This document shows positions 1 through 9,807 of a DNA stretch of 64,000 bases, one piece after another. The DNA is from Acidimicrobiales bacterium. Its GTDB lineage: Bacteria > Actinomycetota > Acidimicrobiia > Acidimicrobiales > MedAcidi-G1. A model generated the notes under the pieces. That model worked only from the letters and a program-made list of their open reading frames with translations. It ran no database searches and was not told the origin of the DNA. The translations under genes and the position numbers were made by a program. The DNA lies in NCBI GenBank assembly GCA_029577135.1, contig JARQPW010000008.1:1-64000 (forward strand). The letters run 5' to 3'. Each line of letters opens with the position of its first letter. The first letter of the stretch is position 1.

Positions 1-2854
1 CTTCGCCCATGCCCATGCCTTCGCCCATGCCCATGCCTTCGCCCATGCCCATGCCTTCGCCCATGCCCATGCCTTCGCCCATGCCCATGCCTTCGCCCAT
101 GCCCATGCCGGGTTCGTCCCATTCGGTGACCTCGCCGTCGAGGCCGACGTGGGTGCTGGTGACCGAGCCGTCCGGGTTCTGGCAGCGCTGGCCGGTGGAA
201 CCGTCGTCGAAGGTGACGATCTCGCACCCTGTCGCCTCGTCGAACCGCATCTCGACGGGCTGCAGGTCGCGCAACTCCTCGGGCACATTGTCGGGCATCA
301 TGTCGCCGGGCATCATGTCCCCGGGCATGTTCATTCCCATGCCCATGCCTTCGCCCATCCCCATGCCACCCATGTCCACGGGCATGCGGCGCTGCATCAT
401 GGGTGGAGGTTCCTCCTCCCACTCCTGGACCTCGCCCGATTCATCCGTGAAAGTGTTGGTGAAGGTGCCGTCCCGGTTCATGCAGCGGGAACTGACCGTC
501 CCGTCCTCGAAGATGACCTCCTCACAGCCGGTCTCCGGGTCGAACGTCACGATTGCCGGGATCTTGTCCCGCATCTCGTCGGGCATGTCAATACTGCCCG
601 GCATCATCTCGTCCATGAAGTCCTCGGGACGCATGCCCTCCTCGAAGTTGCCGAAGCGGGCGGCGTCCTCGGGACGCATCTGTTCGTCGGGCGATCTTCG
701 TCCCATCATCATCGGATCCTGGAAGCCGGGCTCCTCCCACTCCTGGGTCTCGCCGTCGGCGCCCGTGAACGTGTTGGTGAAGGAGCCGTCCTCGTTGCGG
801 CAGCGCGTTCCTGTGGAGCCGTCCTCGAACGTGACCGACTCACAGCCGGTCGCCTCGTCGAACTCGAACGACGTCGGCTGGAGGTCGCGCATCTCCTCGG
901 GCATGTCGTCGGGGAACTGCTCGTCGGGCCCGCCCATGCCGAAGCCCTCGTCGGGTGCGGTCATGCCGGAGAAGAGCTCTGCCGGGTCGGGCGTTCGGCC
1001 GGGGCCCCACCTCTGGACGCCCCCTCGTCCGTCGACCCATTCACCGCTGCCGTCCGGGCAGAGCTGGCCGCGGGTGCCGTTCGCGTAGACGACACGCGAG
1101 CAGCCGCTGTTCGGGTCGACGAACTGGTCGACGGGATCACCCCCGAAGAAGTCGGAGGCGATCGTTTGTTCCGTGGTCCGGTCACGGGACGGGTCGAAGT
1201 CCTGGAAGCCGAGGTCGACCACCTGTGCCTTGAACTCCCAGTTGTCGAGTTCGTCGACCTGGGTCTCGTCGAGCACGTCGTAGAACGAGGCGCCCTCCGC
1301 GCTGACAACCTGTTCGACGAAGTCCGCGAGGTACACCTCCTGGGTCTCGGTCTCGAGTTCGAGTACCTCCTCCCGGATCTGCTCCGGCAACTCGATGGGC
1401 TTGGTGTACTCGACCTCGAAGGTCGTGTCGATCTGCACGTCCTGCTGCTCGGCGCTGCGCTCGATCTCGACCTGTTGGGTCACGGTGCCCGCCTCGTCCT
1501 TGTAGTCGAACTGCGTCGCCTCTTCGGTGACGGCGACCTCGATCTCAAGGTCCGCCGCCTTCTCGACGACGATGTGCTCGGTTGCGGTGGCGATCGAAAT
1601 GGTGGCGTCCGTGCCGGTGGCGACATCGAGGGACAGGTCCTGGGTCTCCTCCGAGACCTCGAAGCCAATCGATCCGGCCGCTTCCAGTTCCACGGATGCG
1701 ACTCCTGTGTCCGTCTTTACGGCGACGAATACCTCGGACCCCGTCTCGATGTCGACCTCTGGCGCGTCGACCCGGATGATGGCGGTCGAGACGCCGAACG
1801 AACCCCGGATCGACGCGACGACGCCGCCTTGGCCGGGCACGGCCTCGTCGCCCTCCAATGACGTGCCGTCGGCCTGGTTGAGGGTCCAGTTTCGATCAGA
1901 GCTCGTGATGGAGAGGAGGAGTCCGCCGCCGCTGTCGCCGCTGCCGGCTCCAGAGAACGGTTCGGGGAACGGCGCCTCCCGGGAGCTGATGGGCGTCAGG
2001 TCGATGGTGCCCAGCCCGCCACTCCAGGCGTCGGCGGCCTCGTCGGGATTGGTGGCGGCGAAGGCGAACACCCAGGTGCCCTCCTTGACGTCCATGTCGA
2101 TCCAGCGGATCTCACCTGGCCAGTTGGGATCGTAGATGTAGACCCGGACGTTGGTCCTGTCGACCCACTCGAGCCGGTAGGGGAGGACGCTGTGACCGCC
2201 GTGCGAGGAGTAGATGCCGATCGTGTACTGCTCGTTGCGCGGGTCCGCGAGGGAGTGGCCCAACTCGGCGACGATCGCCTTGATCGGCTGCGCCCGCCAC
2301 TGGGCGGTGGCGTCGATGACGTCGCCGAGGAACTGGGTGGCGAAGAGGCGGGAGAGCGAACGTTCGACCAGGCGGTCCTTGCGCACGTCGAATGCGCCGG
2401 GATCGGTGCGCACGAGGAACCTGTCGAGGATCGCAACGGTCATGCCTTCGCAGACGCCGCCGGACATGGCCTGGGCGACCATGTTGATCCACTCCTTGGC
2501 GGCTGGCGTCGGCGTGCAGGCGCCTTCGGTGGAGTCGCAGACGGCCTCGGCTCCGAACAGGGCGATGGCATCGGCGGTGCTGAACTGCTGCGTGGTGTTG
2601 GCGGCGTAGTTGGCGAAGGACCAGGCGTGCTGCTCGATCTCGAAGCCGAGGGAGCGCCCGCCGTCGTCGGTCTCGGTGGCGACCTCGGTCTCCTCCCAGA
2701 GTTTCTCGAGGACCTGGTCGGCCTCTGCCTCGCTCATGACTTCGATCGTCACGGTGACGTCGCTGCCGCTGCCACCCCCGCCACAACTCGCAGCCACGAG
2801 GGCGCACGCCACCACTGCGTGCCGTGTCCGGCCCCACACTCCGCCCCTGCGCAC
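1..2854 (-). CDS. Large repeat-bearing lipoprotein with a papain-like Cys/His/Asn pattern (3' end outside window)
   Basis: Partial gene of about 951 codons that continues past the left edge with no stop. The start is GTG at 2854, preceded by a GGGGGGAGG ribosome site. Residues 1-24 form a lipoprotein signal ending VAASC (Cys24), so it is probably anchored on the outer face of the membrane. C135 (context GGVCEGM), H221 (GGHSV) and N244 (YDPNWPG) have the order and context of a papain-fold peptidase catalytic triad. After about residue 280 the chain becomes acidic. From there to the edge it carries diverged repeats of the form FDxxTGCExVTFEDGSTG...C...DGxxTxT, each with two Cys, and ends in a GMGMGE repeat. 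The exact family is unknown to me. The peptidase-like fold is inferred from motifs and peptidase activity is unproven. Confidence 0.8.
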   Translation of the reverse strand, partial: MRRGGVWGRTRHAVVACALVAASCGGGGSGSDVTVTIEVMSEAEADQVLEKLWEETEVATETDDGGRSLGFEIEQHAWSFANYAANTTQQFSTADAIALFGAEAVCDSTEGACTPTPAAKEWINMVAQAMSGGVCEGMTVAILDRFLVRTDPGAFDVRKDRLVERSLSRLFATQFLGDVIDATAQWRAQPIKAIVAELGHSLADPRNEQYTIGIYSSHGGHSVLPYRLEWVDRTNVRVYIYDPNWPGEIRWIDMDVKEGTWVFAFAATNPDEAADAWSGGLGTIDLTPISSREAPFPEPFSGAGSGDSGGGLLLSITSSDRNWTLNQADGTSLEGDEAVPGQGGVVASIRGSFGVSTAIIRVDAPEVDIETGSEVFVAVKTDTGVASVELEAAGSIGFEVSEETQDLSLDVATGTDATISIATATEHIVVEKAADLEIEVAVTEEATQFDYKDEAGTVTQQVEIERSAEQQDVQIDTTFEVEYTKPIELPEQIREEVLELETETQEVYLADFVEQVVSAEGASFYDVLDETQVDELDNWEFKAQVVDLGFQDFDPSRDRTTEQTIASDFFGGDPVDQFVDPNSGCSRVVYANGTRGQLCPDGSGEWVDGRGGVQRWGPGRTPDPAELFSGMTAPDEGFGMGGPDEQFPDDMPEEMRDLQPTSFEFDEATGCESVTFEDGSTGTRCRNEDGSFTNTFTGADGETQEWEEPGFQDPMMMGRRSPDEQMRPEDAARFGNFEEGMRPEDFMDEMMPGSIDMPDEMRDKIPAIVTFDPETGCEEVIFEDGTVSSRCMNRDGTFTNTFTDESGEVQEWEEEPPPMMQRRMPVDMGGMGMGEGMGMGMNMPGDMMPGDMMPDNVPEELRDLQPVEMRFDEATGCEIVTFDDGSTGQRCQNPDGSVTSTHVGLDGEVTEWDEPGMGMGEGMGMGEGMGMGEGMGMGEGMGMGEGMGMGE
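2..109. repeat. 18-bp tandem repeat, six copies, coding (GMGMGE)n
   Basis: Six perfect copies of an 18-bp unit lie in frame inside the lipoprotein gene and encode Gly-Met-Gly-Met-Gly-Glu. The array reaches the window edge, so its real length is unknown. Perfect copies suggest recent expansion or frequent length change. Confidence 0.95.
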
Positions 2855-3086
2855 CTTCGCCTCCCCCCTGGATGTCCGGTGGGCACATCCTTGCAGACAG
2901 AATCGGTGTCGGCCACCGCAGCGCACCGGCCGGCGTTCTGGTGCAAACGACGACGATTGTGACCGCATTCACCCCCACATCGTGGGAAAGACCCGATCCA
3001 GAGGCCGCTCATTGGTAGGATGACGGGTACGTCCTCGAGACTGTCGTGGCAGATCGCTGCAGCCTGCAGCCGCCGATGTCCTCCGA

Positions 3087-3728
3087 ATGACCCTCATGTC
3101 CTTGACGCCTTTCCTCCGCCTGTTCGCCGCGCTGACGGCTGTGCTGGTCCTGGCGACCGGCTGCCGGTCGGCGGACCACGGCACCCCGGTCTCCGGTGGC
3201 CTCAGTGCTCCCGCCACGACCACGGTCGCACCCGCCACCACCACGGTCGCACCCGCCACCACCACGGTCGCACCCGCCACCACCACGGTCGCACCCGCCA
3301 CCACCACGGTCGCACCCGCCACGACGACCACCTTCCCCAAGATGGAGTTTGTCGCACACCGTCCTGCGGTGAAGCCCGACGAGGTCGACCGACCTACGGG
3401 ACCACCCACGCTGCGCGAGTTGATCCAGGCCTACCTCAAGCCCGAGGACCACGCCTGGGCCGAAGAGGTGGCGTTCTGCGAGTCCAGCGCCCAGCCCGGC
3501 GACGTGTTCAGCTTCGCCGTCAACCGGTCGAGTCGTGCCGCTGGCTGGTTCCAGCACCTTCCCAAGTTCTGGGAGGAACGGACCGAGGCGGCGGGCATCG
3601 CCGGTGCCTCGATCGCTGACCCGGTCGCCCAGGTGCAGGTTGCCGCCTACCTCCTCTACGAGACCTCTGGCGGACGGTACCACTGGGTGCAGTCGAAGGG
3701 CTGCTGGGGCAGTAGCCACAGCCACTAG
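3087..3728 (+). CDS. Lipoprotein with Rpf/transglycosylase-like domain
   Basis: A 213-aa exported protein. Residues 1-26 are a lipoprotein signal with lipobox LATGC (Cys26). A Thr/Pro/Ala-rich linker of seven-residue repeats (TTTVAPA) follows at about 42-80. The C-terminal domain (about 105-213) has the pattern of actinobacterial resuscitation-promoting/lysozyme-like domains: a CESS motif with the presumed catalytic Glu, then WFQHLPKFW, and a terminal W..SKGCWG. It would cleave or remodel peptidoglycan outside the cell. ATG at 3096 is an alternative start, and no strong ribosome site is visible. Domain identity is by motif only. Confidence 0.85.
   Translation: MTLMSLTPFLRLFAALTAVLVLATGCRSADHGTPVSGGLSAPATTTVAPATTTVAPATTTVAPATTTVAPATTTVAPATTTTFPKMEFVAHRPAVKPDEVDRPTGPPTLRELIQAYLKPEDHAWAEEVAFCESSAQPGDVFSFAVNRSSRAAGWFQHLPKFWEERTEAAGIAGASIADPVAQVQVAAYLLYETSGGRYHWVQSKGCWGSSHSH
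3210..3314. repeat. 21-bp tandem repeat, five copies, Thr/Pro linker
   Basis: Five near-identical 21-bp units in frame encode PATTTVA. They form the linker between the lipid anchor and the lysozyme-like domain. Changes in copy number would alter linker length without breaking the frame. Confidence 0.95.
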
Positions 3729-3766
3729 CATCGCCGACCCGACCTGAGTCGTCGAACGTCGGGCGT

Positions 3767-3772
3767 TAGGGT
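3767..3772 (+). promoter_or_regulatory. -10 box (TAGGGT) for leaderless start at 3780
   Basis: TAGGGT sits 7 nt upstream of GTG at 3780, the spacing expected when transcription starts on the start codon. No clear -35 box is visible. Confidence 0.5.
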
Positions 3773-3779
3773 GCCCGCC

Positions 3780-3827
3780 GTGACCGTGCTCGACCTGTCG
3801 GGGTTCCGCAAGAAGGTAGGCGAGTGA
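3780..3827 (+). CDS. Possible 15-codon upstream ORF coupled to the ABC ATPase
   Basis: GTG at 3780 opens a 15-residue frame (MTVLDLSGFRKKVGE). Its TGA (3825-3827) overlaps the GTG start of the ATPase gene at 3824 (GTGA). The -10-like TAGGGT seven bases upstream suggests a leaderless start. It could couple translation into the ABC operon, be a short regulatory ORF, or be the remnant of a lost gene. No homology is recognised. Confidence 0.4.
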   Translation: MTVLDLSGFRKKVGE

Positions 3828-4786
3828 AGGCAGGGGCACAGCCGTTGGTTCGGTTGTCGTCACTCACCAAGCAGTACCCGGAAGTGGCGGCGTTACGTGG
3901 AATAACACTCGAAGTTTCGCATGGCGTTGTGGGTTTGGTGGGACCAAACGGTGCCGGCAAGAGCACGTTGATGAAGATCCTCCTGGGTTTGATCACTCCG
4001 ACGAGCGGAACCGCGGAGGTGCTCGGGTTTGACGCGCAGACCGAGGGGCTGCGCATTCGTGAGCGGGTCGGCTACATGCCCGAGCACGACTGTCTGCCTA
4101 CCGATCTGTCCGCCACCCAGTTCGTAATCCACATGGCTCGCATGAGCGGCCTCCCTGCGACTGTGGCACGGGAACGGGCGGCGGAGACGCTGCGCCACGT
4201 CGGCCTGTTCGAGGAGCGCTATCGGCACATCGGTGGCTACTCCACTGGCATGAAGCAGCGGGTGAAGTTGGCCCAGGCCTTGGTGCACGATCCGAAACTG
4301 TTGTTTCTCGACGAGCCGACCAATGGTCTCGACCCGGATGGACGGGACGACATGTTGGGCCTGATTGAGCGCACCGGCACGGACTTTGGCATTTCGGTCA
4401 TCATGTCGTCGCATCTTCTTGGAGAAATCGAGAGTGTGTGCGACTCGCTGGTTCTCATCGAGGAAGGCAAGTTGGATCGTGCCGGAGCTGTGACTCAGTT
4501 CACCGGATTAGGCGATGTTCTGGTCGTGGAGGTCGATCGAGACCCGGAACTTCTTGTCAGTCGAATGATCACCCACGACGTGAATGCCCGGGTTGACGGG
4601 CGAATCATCGAAGTTGAGATGTCGGATGGGAGCGCAACGGCTGAGGCTGCGCTCATGCGACTGGTGGTCGACTCGGTGGTCGATCTGGGCCTGCCCCTGG
4701 TGAGGGTGGCTCGGCAACGTCACACGCTCCGTGACATGTTTCGCAACGATGGTCCCTCGGCAAGCGGCAACGGGGAAGTGGTCTGA
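3824..4786 (+). CDS. ABC transporter ATP-binding protein (ABC-2 exporter type)
   Basis: A 320-aa cytoplasmic ATPase that would power the adjacent permease. Walker A is GPNGAGKST (40-48), the signature is YSTGMKQR (139-146), Walker B is LLFLDEP (159-165) and the switch His is H197. This is the DrrA/CcmA-like arrangement. The GTG start at 3824 follows an AAGGTAGG ribosome site. It is the first gene of a four-gene operon whose starts and stops all overlap. The substrate is unknown. This operon looks slightly less G+C-rich than its neighbours by eye. Confidence 0.95.
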   Translation: MKAGAQPLVRLSSLTKQYPEVAALRGITLEVSHGVVGLVGPNGAGKSTLMKILLGLITPTSGTAEVLGFDAQTEGLRIRERVGYMPEHDCLPTDLSATQFVIHMARMSGLPATVARERAAETLRHVGLFEERYRHIGGYSTGMKQRVKLAQALVHDPKLLFLDEPTNGLDPDGRDDMLGLIERTGTDFGISVIMSSHLLGEIESVCDSLVLIEEGKLDRAGAVTQFTGLGDVLVVEVDRDPELLVSRMITHDVNARVDGRIIEVEMSDGSATAEAALMRLVVDSVVDLGLPLVRVARQRHTLRDMFRNDGPSASGNGEVV

Positions 4787-5702
4787 TGGAGAGCCTCGAC
4801 GAGGTACCTCAGCCGCGAGGCGTGGTCTACGACCTGGGCTACCGCAACTACGACGGACCCCGTCTGGGGCGCCGCTACGCGATCCGTTCCCTCTACGTGT
4901 TGAGCCTGCGCAACACATTCGGACTCGGACGCGGCACTTTGCCCAAGGTCCTCGCGTTCGGCCTTGCCCTCATCGCCCTTCTGCCTGCCATCTTCACAGT
5001 GGCCTTCGGTGCGCTAGCTGGAGAGAACTTCGAGCTTGTCGAACACCACGACTACTTCGGACTCATTCAGATCATCATCGTTTTGTTCGTAGCCGCCATG
5101 GCATCAGATCTGGTTGGCAACGATCGCAAGAACAACACTCTTCCTCTCTACTTCTCCCGCCCCATCAAACGCGACGACTACCTGCTGGCCAAGATCGCCG
5201 CCCTGGCCACGGCCCTGATGTCGCTCACGCTGGTTCCCCAACTCCTTGTTTTCATAGGTAATTGGCTCGGTGCTAGCGACGGTCCCGGATGGTTGGGTGA
5301 CAACATCTCGGACATATGGCGTATTGGGGCAACTTCGACACTTGCGAGCGTGCAGCTCGCCGTAATTGGTCTGGCCATCGCGATGTTCACGACTCGACGG
5401 GCATTCGCCCTCATCAGCGTGCTCGCCGCACTGTGGTTCTCGGTCGTCTTCACTGGCGTTTTGGTGGCTTTTGTGGGTCCCGGATGGGCAGCAGTTGCCA
5501 TGCTCGCCACTCCGCTCTATGTAACGGGGGCCGCCACATATGTCATCTTCGACGCTGTGCCAGCGCGTGGAGATCAGGCGGGCGAAATGGCCGATCAGGT
5601 CGCTTACGCTGACCTTCCTGGCTGGACGTGGATTGCGGCGCTCGTCGCTCAGACTGCCGTTGCTCTGTTCTTTGCCATCCGCCGCTATCGCAAGGTCACG
5701 CT

Positions 5703-5706
<4 letters not shown>
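4786..5706 (+). CDS. ABC-2 type membrane permease
   Basis: A 306-aa integral membrane protein with about six hydrophobic spans after an N-terminal cytoplasmic segment of about 55 residues. The stretch VGNDRKNNTLPLYFSRPIKRDDYLLAK is cut here to its key part, LPLYFSRPIKR, which is characteristic of ABC-2 permeases: a cytoplasmic loop just before a membrane span. Its ATG overlaps the stop of the preceding ATPase (TGATG), indicating translational coupling. It should pair with one of the two ATPases in the operon to export an unknown substrate. Confidence 0.9.
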
Positions 5707-6646
<940 letters not shown>

Positions 6647-6650
<4 letters not shown>

Positions 6651-7396
6651 ACAAGGTCCTGATCTCACTCACCGCACGCCAACTTCTAGGAAGGCGCCGC
6701 ACCCTGGTGATCGGACTGTTGCTCGCGCTCCCGATCCTGATTGCAGTGATCTACCGGTTCTCCGACGAAGCGGGCTCAGGGGAGGCCACCGAGAAGTTCG
6801 CACTCGGCTTGGTCAGCGTAATGATCTTTACCATGTTGCTTCCCTTGGTGGCCCTCGTATTCGGAACCGCCTCACTGGGTGCCGAGATTGAGGATGGCAC
6901 CGCCGTCTTCCTGCTCACCAAACCGATCGAACGATGGCGCATCATCGCCATCAAGATCGGAGTTGCCTCGGTGGCTGCAGCCCTCTTTGTCGTGCCGGTC
7001 ACCATGGCCACCACCTGGATCATCCACGAGAGCCCCACCGCCGACGGCCTCATGCTCGGGCTCGGACTCGGCGCCCTGGTCGCGTCTGTCCTGTACTGCG
7101 CCGCTTTCGTTGCCCTCAGCGCCGTCACCAGCCGAGCCCTGATCTTCGGCCTCGTCTACGTCTTCGTTTGGGAGACTTTCGCCACCCGTATCTTTGACTC
7201 CCTGCGCTGGGTCTCCATCCGTGAGTACGCCTATGGATGGAGTGACGCCATCATCTCCATCAACGACAATGGCGCCTTCTACGACCCCCACCTTGGTGTC
7301 ACCACCGCGATTGTCGGCACCATGGTCGTCATCGCCGCAGCCTGTGTCGGTGGTACCCGGGCCCTGACCAGATTCGAGATCGGCGAACGAGCCTAA
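6647..7396 (+). CDS. ABC-2 type membrane permease, second of the operon
   Basis: A 249-aa protein with about six membrane spans. Its ATG overlaps the ATPase stop (ATGA). FLLTKPIERWRIIAIK in the first half is the ABC-2 permease loop that precedes a span, matching the equivalent loop in the first permease. It lacks the longer N-terminal segment of the first permease. It closes the operon. The substrate is unknown, and the pair of permeases suggests a heterodimeric channel. Confidence 0.9.
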
Positions 7397-7517
7397 GATT
7401 GGTTGGCGGACCGTAAAGGAGGCGCAGCGCAAGGATCGTTGAGGTCCCCGCAACGCCGTGTTCTGCTACCTTCCGATGGGTCAGTGGGGGCTCGCCCAAA
7501 CAGGAGAGGTATACGCC

Positions 7518-7627
7518 GTGCTTGGACTGCCTTTTGTCTACTCAGTAATTCTGTTCTGGCTCACGCCTATGTGGTCTTCTTCGCGGTGATCGGCTTCGTC
7601 GTCTTCCGTCGCTGGGACGTGACCTGA
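7518..7627 (+). pseudogene. Small membrane-protein ORF, apparently frameshifted
   Basis: An AGGAGAGG ribosome site (7502-7509) precedes GTG 7518, which opens MLGLPFVYSVILFWLTP and then stops at 7589. One frame over, a hydrophobic stretch (AYVVFFAVIGFVVFRRWDVT) runs to a TGA at 7625-7627 that overlaps the ATG of the next gene (TGATG). The two halves joined would give a membrane protein of about 36 residues, coupled to the DUF2237 gene. A one-base frameshift, natural or from sequencing, is the simplest reading. No family is recognised. Confidence 0.4.
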
Positions 7628-7992
7628 TGGCTGTGAACGTGCTCGGCGGCGAACTGGTGGACTGCAGCCACGATCCGCTCACCGGCTTCTACCGGGACGG
7701 CTGCTGCAACACCGGTGCCGACGACCTGGGCGTCCACACCGTGTGCGCCGTCATGACCGCAGAGTTCCTCGAATTCTCGGCACGGGCCGGCAACGACCTG
7801 TCGACGCCGCGCCCCGGGTTCGCAGGCCTCCAACCGGGGGACCGCTGGTGCCTCTGCGCCTCACGGTGGCAGGAGGCCCACGAGGCCGGACACGCCCCGA
7901 AGGTGCTCCTCGAGGCCACCCACATCCTCACCCTCGAATGGGTCGACGCCGACGCCCTGCGTGCGGCCGGCGTCGACGCGCCAACGCCCTAG
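7627..7992 (+). CDS. DUF2237 family protein
   Basis: A 121-aa soluble protein. NVLGGELVDCSHDPLTGFYRDGCC at the N-terminus (key part: CSHDPLTGFYRDGCC), then GVHTVCAVMTAEFL and GDRWCLCASRW, are the conserved blocks of DUF2237, whose function is unknown. Cys-rich positions (the CC pair and CLC) stand out and may bind metal, but that is inference. The ATG overlaps the stop of the broken small membrane ORF upstream. Confidence 0.9.
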   Translation: MAVNVLGGELVDCSHDPLTGFYRDGCCNTGADDLGVHTVCAVMTAEFLEFSARAGNDLSTPRPGFAGLQPGDRWCLCASRWQEAHEAGHAPKVLLEATHILTLEWVDADALRAAGVDAPTP

Positions 7993-7996
7993 CCGG

Positions 7997-9751
7997 TCAG
8001 GCCAGACGCTCAACCAGGGCCGGGAGTGCCTCGCGCCAGTCGGCCACGAGGCCGATGTCGCAACCCTCCCAGAGCTCGCAGTCCGGGTCGGTGTTGACGC
8101 CCACGATCGTCCCCGCCTGGCGGACGCCGATCATGTGGTTGAAGCGACCCGAGATGCCGATCGCCACGTAGAGGCGCGGCGCGATCGAGTGGCCGGTGAT
8201 GCCGACCTGTCGGGCCCTCGGCATCCAACCGGCGTCGGTGACCTTGCGGGTGGCGCACAGTTCGGCACCGAGGTCCTCGGCGCACTGCCGCACGAGCGGG
8301 AGGTCGTCGGGATCCACGCCCACCCCGACGCCGACCACGACCTCGGCGTTGGCGAGCAGGTCGGCGTCGTCGTCCCGCCAGCGTTCGAGCATACGGACTC
8401 GGCCTCGAACGTCGCCGTGGAGGTGTTGGACCTCGATCCGGCGGAGCGCACGTGGCTCTGGGAGCGGAAGGACGCCGGGTCGCACTGTCGCCATCTGGAT
8501 CGGTGACGAGCAGGTGATCTCGGCGACGAGGCGTCCTCCGAAGGCGGGCTTGAGGGCCACCAGTCGGTCGTCGCGTCGCTCAAGGCCGACGGCGTCGCCG
8601 GTGAGTCCGGCGCAGAGTCGGGCCGCCAGCCGGGAGGCGACGTGTCGACCCCATGCGGTGCCGGGGACGAGCACGGCCCAGGGCGGGTCGTCGGCCAGCC
8701 ACTGGGCGAGCAGAGCCGCAAGGGCGTCCTCGTGAAGCGTCCCGTCCACGTTCAGCACCCGGTCGGCGCCCCGTGCCGAAAGGTTGGCGGCGGCGCCGAT
8801 CCCGATGGCGGTCACCCGGCCGCCCAGTCCGGCTGCGGCGGCGAGGAGCTCGGCGGCCACCCGTTCGCGGTCGGGTTCGACCAGCACGACGACCTCGGGG
8901 CCGTCCGGTGAAGGTTCGGGGACACGACCAGATGGACGGTCGTCAGCGACGAGTGCACCTCGGTCACGCAGCACCTCGACGACCCGGCCGATCTGCTCGG
9001 CTCCAGCTCCCTCGAGACGCTCGCCTATGCGCAGTACCTCCAGGACCCGGACCACGCCCACTGAGGTCGGGCTGCCCGCCTGTCCCCACGGGCCCGGCCC
9101 GATCTCGGCGGCCGTGATCGTCGTGAGCAGCCGGACGTCGACGGTGGCCCACGCCTCGGGCTCCTTGACCTTGCACGGGTCGCACAGTCGCTCGGCGCAC
9201 GACAGCACCGCCGGCAGGTCCACCTCGGCTCGCACCCACTCGTCGTCGTGCTCGAGAAGCACGCGCACGGTCCCTTCGACGAGGTCCAACTCCCGGACGC
9301 CCGACTGGAAGGGCAGGCCCAGAAGCTCCGCCACTTGGGCGGGCACCTGACCGGTGTCCGCATCGACCGAGTTGCGACCGCACAGCACCAGGTCCCAGGG
9401 GCCGTGGACCTCGAGGGCGCCGGCCAGTGCCCGGGCCGTCGCCAACGTGTCGCTTCCGGCGAACGCCGGGTCGGAAACGTGCAGGCCACCGACGCAGCCG
9501 CACAGGATCGCCTCGCGTAGGACGGTGTGGGCCTCGGGGGGCCCGAGCGTGATCGCCGTGCAGGTGCCTCCCGTGGCCTCGGCAAGGTCGCAGCCGGTGC
9601 GAACGGCCCGTCGGCAGTAGTCGTTCATGTGGAGCTCGACGCCGCTTCGCACGAGGCGCCCGTCGTCGCCTAGGCGCATCTCCTCGAACTTGGGGATCTG
9701 CTTGACCAGGGCGGCGATGCGCAGGGGGCGGTCGGCAGCAGGGGCGGGCAC
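7997..9751 (-). CDS. Fused electron transfer flavoprotein, EtfB-EtfA
   Basis: 584 aa carrying both ETF subunits in one chain. Residues 1 to about 265 match EtfB (LVKQIP near the start, the NSVDADTGQVP segment, DLPAVLSCAE). Residues from about 290 to the end match EtfA, with the FAD-binding C-terminus (ATRKVTDAGWMPRARQVG, GITGHSIAPRLYVAIGISG, HMIGVRQAGTIVGVNTDP). ETF normally exists as two adjacent genes and passes electrons from acyl-CoA and related dehydrogenases to the respiratory chain. No frameshift or stop separates the halves. It lies convergent to the DUF2237 gene. Confidence 0.93.
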   Translation of the reverse strand: MPAPAADRPLRIAALVKQIPKFEEMRLGDDGRLVRSGVELHMNDYCRRAVRTGCDLAEATGGTCTAITLGPPEAHTVLREAILCGCVGGLHVSDPAFAGSDTLATARALAGALEVHGPWDLVLCGRNSVDADTGQVPAQVAELLGLPFQSGVRELDLVEGTVRVLLEHDDEWVRAEVDLPAVLSCAERLCDPCKVKEPEAWATVDVRLLTTITAAEIGPGPWGQAGSPTSVGVVRVLEVLRIGERLEGAGAEQIGRVVEVLRDRGALVADDRPSGRVPEPSPDGPEVVVLVEPDRERVAAELLAAAAGLGGRVTAIGIGAAANLSARGADRVLNVDGTLHEDALAALLAQWLADDPPWAVLVPGTAWGRHVASRLAARLCAGLTGDAVGLERRDDRLVALKPAFGGRLVAEITCSSPIQMATVRPGVLPLPEPRALRRIEVQHLHGDVRGRVRMLERWRDDDADLLANAEVVVGVGVGVDPDDLPLVRQCAEDLGAELCATRKVTDAGWMPRARQVGITGHSIAPRLYVAIGISGRFNHMIGVRQAGTIVGVNTDPDCELWEGCDIGLVADWREALPALVERLA

Positions 9752-9795
9752 GACATCAACGTACCGGTACCGCCTTGGGACGCCCCGGCCGGGAG

Positions 9796-9801
9796 TAGCG
9801 T
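9796..9801 (+). promoter_or_regulatory. -10 box (TAGCGT) for leaderless start at 9808
   Basis: TAGCGT is followed by exactly 6 nt and GTG 9808, the recurring leaderless arrangement in this window. Confidence 0.5.
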
Positions 9802-9807
9802 CGCCCC

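Noticed and set aside
9-1861. Long plus-strand open frames at the left edge
   Set aside because: They mirror the minus-strand lipoprotein repeats. The minus frame has a signal peptide, ribosome site and a coherent domain order.
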